Source: Sepiola atlantica (Eukaryota > Mollusca > Cephalopoda > Sepiida > Sepiolidae). Taken from it: 64,000 nucleotides of DNA. Within the stretch, counting starts at the first letter, position 1; each line of letters starts with the position of its first letter. The stretch is from assembly GCA_963556195.1 (NCBI GenBank), contig OY744533.1, forward strand, positions 52,126,308 to 52,190,307. The letters run 5' to 3'. The position numbers and the translations under genes were made by a program. The notes under the pieces were generated by a model. It had not been told where the DNA came from. It made no database searches and saw only the letters and a list, made by a program, of their open reading frames with translations. This document shows, in pieces, positions 61,791 through 64,000 of the stretch.

Positions 61791-62599
61791 TTTGACCACG
61801 TTCTCGCAGAGAGCGTCATTATACTGATTAGCATGTCTAAAGTTACTAGGGTCTGATGAAAGGCCCGAATATTACCGAGTTATATGAGGGATTAATTTTT
61901 ACAGATCATAGAGGATGACATGATTGAGTATTTATGTACCTAAGTTGCTGGCACGACGTGTAGTAGGGCCTATTTTTATCAACATTAAAAAACACATCTG
62001 CCCCCTCTGAATTTACAGAACTTTTATTTATCAGCACAAGATTATTACATAGCGAAACAAATTTTTAATATGTTGAATAGTAGAAGCTATTTATATAAAT
62101 ACACAGCTACCAAAAATCAATAATCTAACCCATAAAACAAGTAAAAATATTTAAAAGTATTTACCGTAGACGCAATTTATTCCTGGGGCGCAATTTTCTG
62201 TCGCTCACCTAGATTATCAATTTTAAACTCCTAAATGGTACTAACACCGGTTCGTTTTTTACTTAAAAGATTTAGTAATACAGTGTCTCGATTGATTTTA
62301 TTAAATTGTTTTTTTCTTCAGCTTTTCATTTATCGTTTATAATGTTGTCTTAATATGATTCGTGAACGAATCGAAAGTACTAATGGTATAGTTGGAACAT
62401 TAATTAATATTTTTGCTTATGAAACAAAAACAATTATCAGTAAATTCGAAAAGATCAACAAGGGTTATAGTTAAAGAGAAGAATTTTCTATTATTTTACA
62501 TCGATGATTGAAGAAGAATAAATTGAGTGCATGAGAGATTAGAAGAATAGAGGAATGCTGTCTAAATACACAAAATATACATAACTATTTAGATAGCGA

Positions 62600-63200
62600 C
62601 ATTTTTATCTTATATTTTGTACAACAAAATAGATGCCCCTCCGGTTGCATATTTTTGCAAGCCTGGCACGATGGTATCACGAATAACGAACATACAAAAT
62701 ACTGCCCCCAAAAGATAGGGTAATGCATGGGAGGAATGTATCATGACGAACACAAATATTGTACAGGAGTAGATAAGGCCTAGGAGGATCCCCCCACCCC
62801 CAAAAGTGGTAATGCTTCGCAGAATATTATAATGATGAACGAACATATACTTCACTACCCTAAAAAGGAGGTAATGCCTGGTATGATATTATCATGACAA
62901 CAGAACAGATAATACATTACCTCTCTAAAATAGAAGATTGAATAACTAGGATGACCTTCGCTAAAAGGGGAAGGTAATGCCTGCGAGTATACTACAACAA
63001 CAGAAAGGTCCTATCCCCACAAAAGTAGAAGATGGTCTCATGACAACAGAACAGATACTACATCGACCCCTCAACAATAGGAGGGTGTAATACTTGGGAG
63101 GATTACTTGCATTCCCTTAAAAAGAAGAGGTAATTACTGTTAGGATGGTCGTATGAGAAGAGAACCGATACCACACTACCCACCATCAGTAAAACATAAT
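62600..63200. repeat. Dispersed repeat cluster, six or more imperfect copies
   Basis: GGTAATGC near 62719, 62807, 62870 and 62971, with variants near 63090 and 63130, mostly followed by a G/T-rich link and ATGA-AACAGAACAGATA. This is the reverse complement of the motif cluster at 37360-38260. Spacing is irregular (about 45-115 bp). Confidence 0.7.
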
Positions 63201-63503
63201 ACAATAATTGATTACATCTTATTTTTTGTTTATTTTAAAATACCTAGTTATAAAAACGTTATTTTTTATGGTTCTTCGGCCTGTTTGCTAAGATTAAAAT
63301 ATAGTATCTGTTCTTAGCATCCCGGCGACCTCTGACGTTTTACTATCAACAAAACTATTGCGTATGTATAAGAAAAATGACAATACAAATCACAAATGTA
63401 TATTACAGAATACTTATTTAGTAGAAACGTTTTTTTTTTTTTAAATGAATATGGAAATTAGGAATATCTAAAATTGTTTTTGAGTTTTTGAAAACAACTA
63501 TTT

Positions 63504-63505
<2 letters not shown>

Positions 63506-63535
<30 letters not shown>

Positions 63536-63566
63536 TTCTTCTTCTTCTTCTTCTTCTTCTTCTTCT
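63506..63566. repeat. (CTT)n microsatellite
   Basis: About 19 TTC/CTT triplets with one CTC variant. They are followed at 63567-63860 by GC-richer sequence of unknown nature in which AACGGCT-AGCG-CTTACGT recurs at 63770 and 63828. Confidence 0.9.
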
Positions 63567-64000
63567 GTGTAAATCCCAAGCTACGGACATTTGTCTACAC
63601 TTGGTCCGGGTGAAGGCCGGGATCACATCATCGACCTACGCCCCGTTTCAAGGTTTGCTCTCTCGACGGCTTTTTTTGCGTATCGGACCCCTCACTGATG
63701 TGATGCCCCATTATCTGAATCGCATTTCAATCTAACTGTTCAATGCAATCAAAACAACTGACTTTTCAACGGCTTAGCGCCTTACGTGTCGTTTGATGAC
63801 TCAGCGTCTCCTCTGTTTTTGTTTTTTAACGGCTGAGCGTCTTACGTCCTTGTTGTATGAAAACGTTCTAATATATAAAAGAGAATTTTAAAAATGCTTA
63901 AATAAATTACATTCCTAAATTATTCAAATGGTTCAAGGATGATAATGTATCAATAATTTTAGTAAATAAATAAAAAAAATGTTTTCCTATCACAGAGATA
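63567..64000. other. Right edge, no gene seen
   Basis: A GC-richer stretch to about 63860, probably a dispersed repeat, followed by AT-rich sequence. No coding potential recognised. Confidence 0.4.

Overview
The window looks like nuclear DNA from an animal, most likely a cephalopod mollusc of the octopus type. It is AT-rich and packed with (TA)n and other microsatellites. It has tiny exons in large introns with canonical GT/AG boundaries, plus fragments of Penelope-like and non-LTR retrotransposons. The species is inferred; nothing in the sequence fixes it.

One large gene on the minus strand dominates positions 4202-52958. Read right to left it starts with a TATA box and a signal-peptide exon (52895-52958). 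Then come 25 intact single-domain EGF-like exons (50289 down to 15709), a von Willebrand type D domain split over two exons (14846-13362), a C8 exon (11943-11675), a TIL cysteine-rich exon (10222-10032), a further cysteine-rich exon (8766-8580) and a VWA-like exon (4777-4202). All 32 exons join in one open frame of 4600 nt (about 1533 residues), and every splice phase agrees. No stop codon was found, so the 3' end is missing or lies beyond the left edge. The product should be a secreted, cysteine-rich multidomain protein. VWD-C8-TIL with EGF repeats is the grammar of gel-forming and adhesive secretions and of extracellular matrix, but the specific role here is inference.

The EGF array records its own expansion. 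Exons 2-11 alternate strictly between two EGF subtypes (A and B). Exons 12-14 are all subtype A, with a dead B exon after exon 14. Further on, a four-exon block (33.9-27.9 kb) is a duplicate of another (25.5-22.3 kb); one of its four exons has been cut down by a (TA)n tract. Introns share paralogous sequence, including intron 1.

Outside the gene, the left end (1-4200) holds a Penelope-like fragment and a 37-bp minisatellite. The intron between the last two exons contains a 2.8-kb satellite of 15-bp units, open in several frames on both strands. To the right of the promoter (53-64 kb) there is a recent 548-bp tandem duplication, a decayed Penelope-like element (reverse transcriptase plus GIY-YIG), smaller retroelement pieces and many microsatellites, but no host gene I can support.
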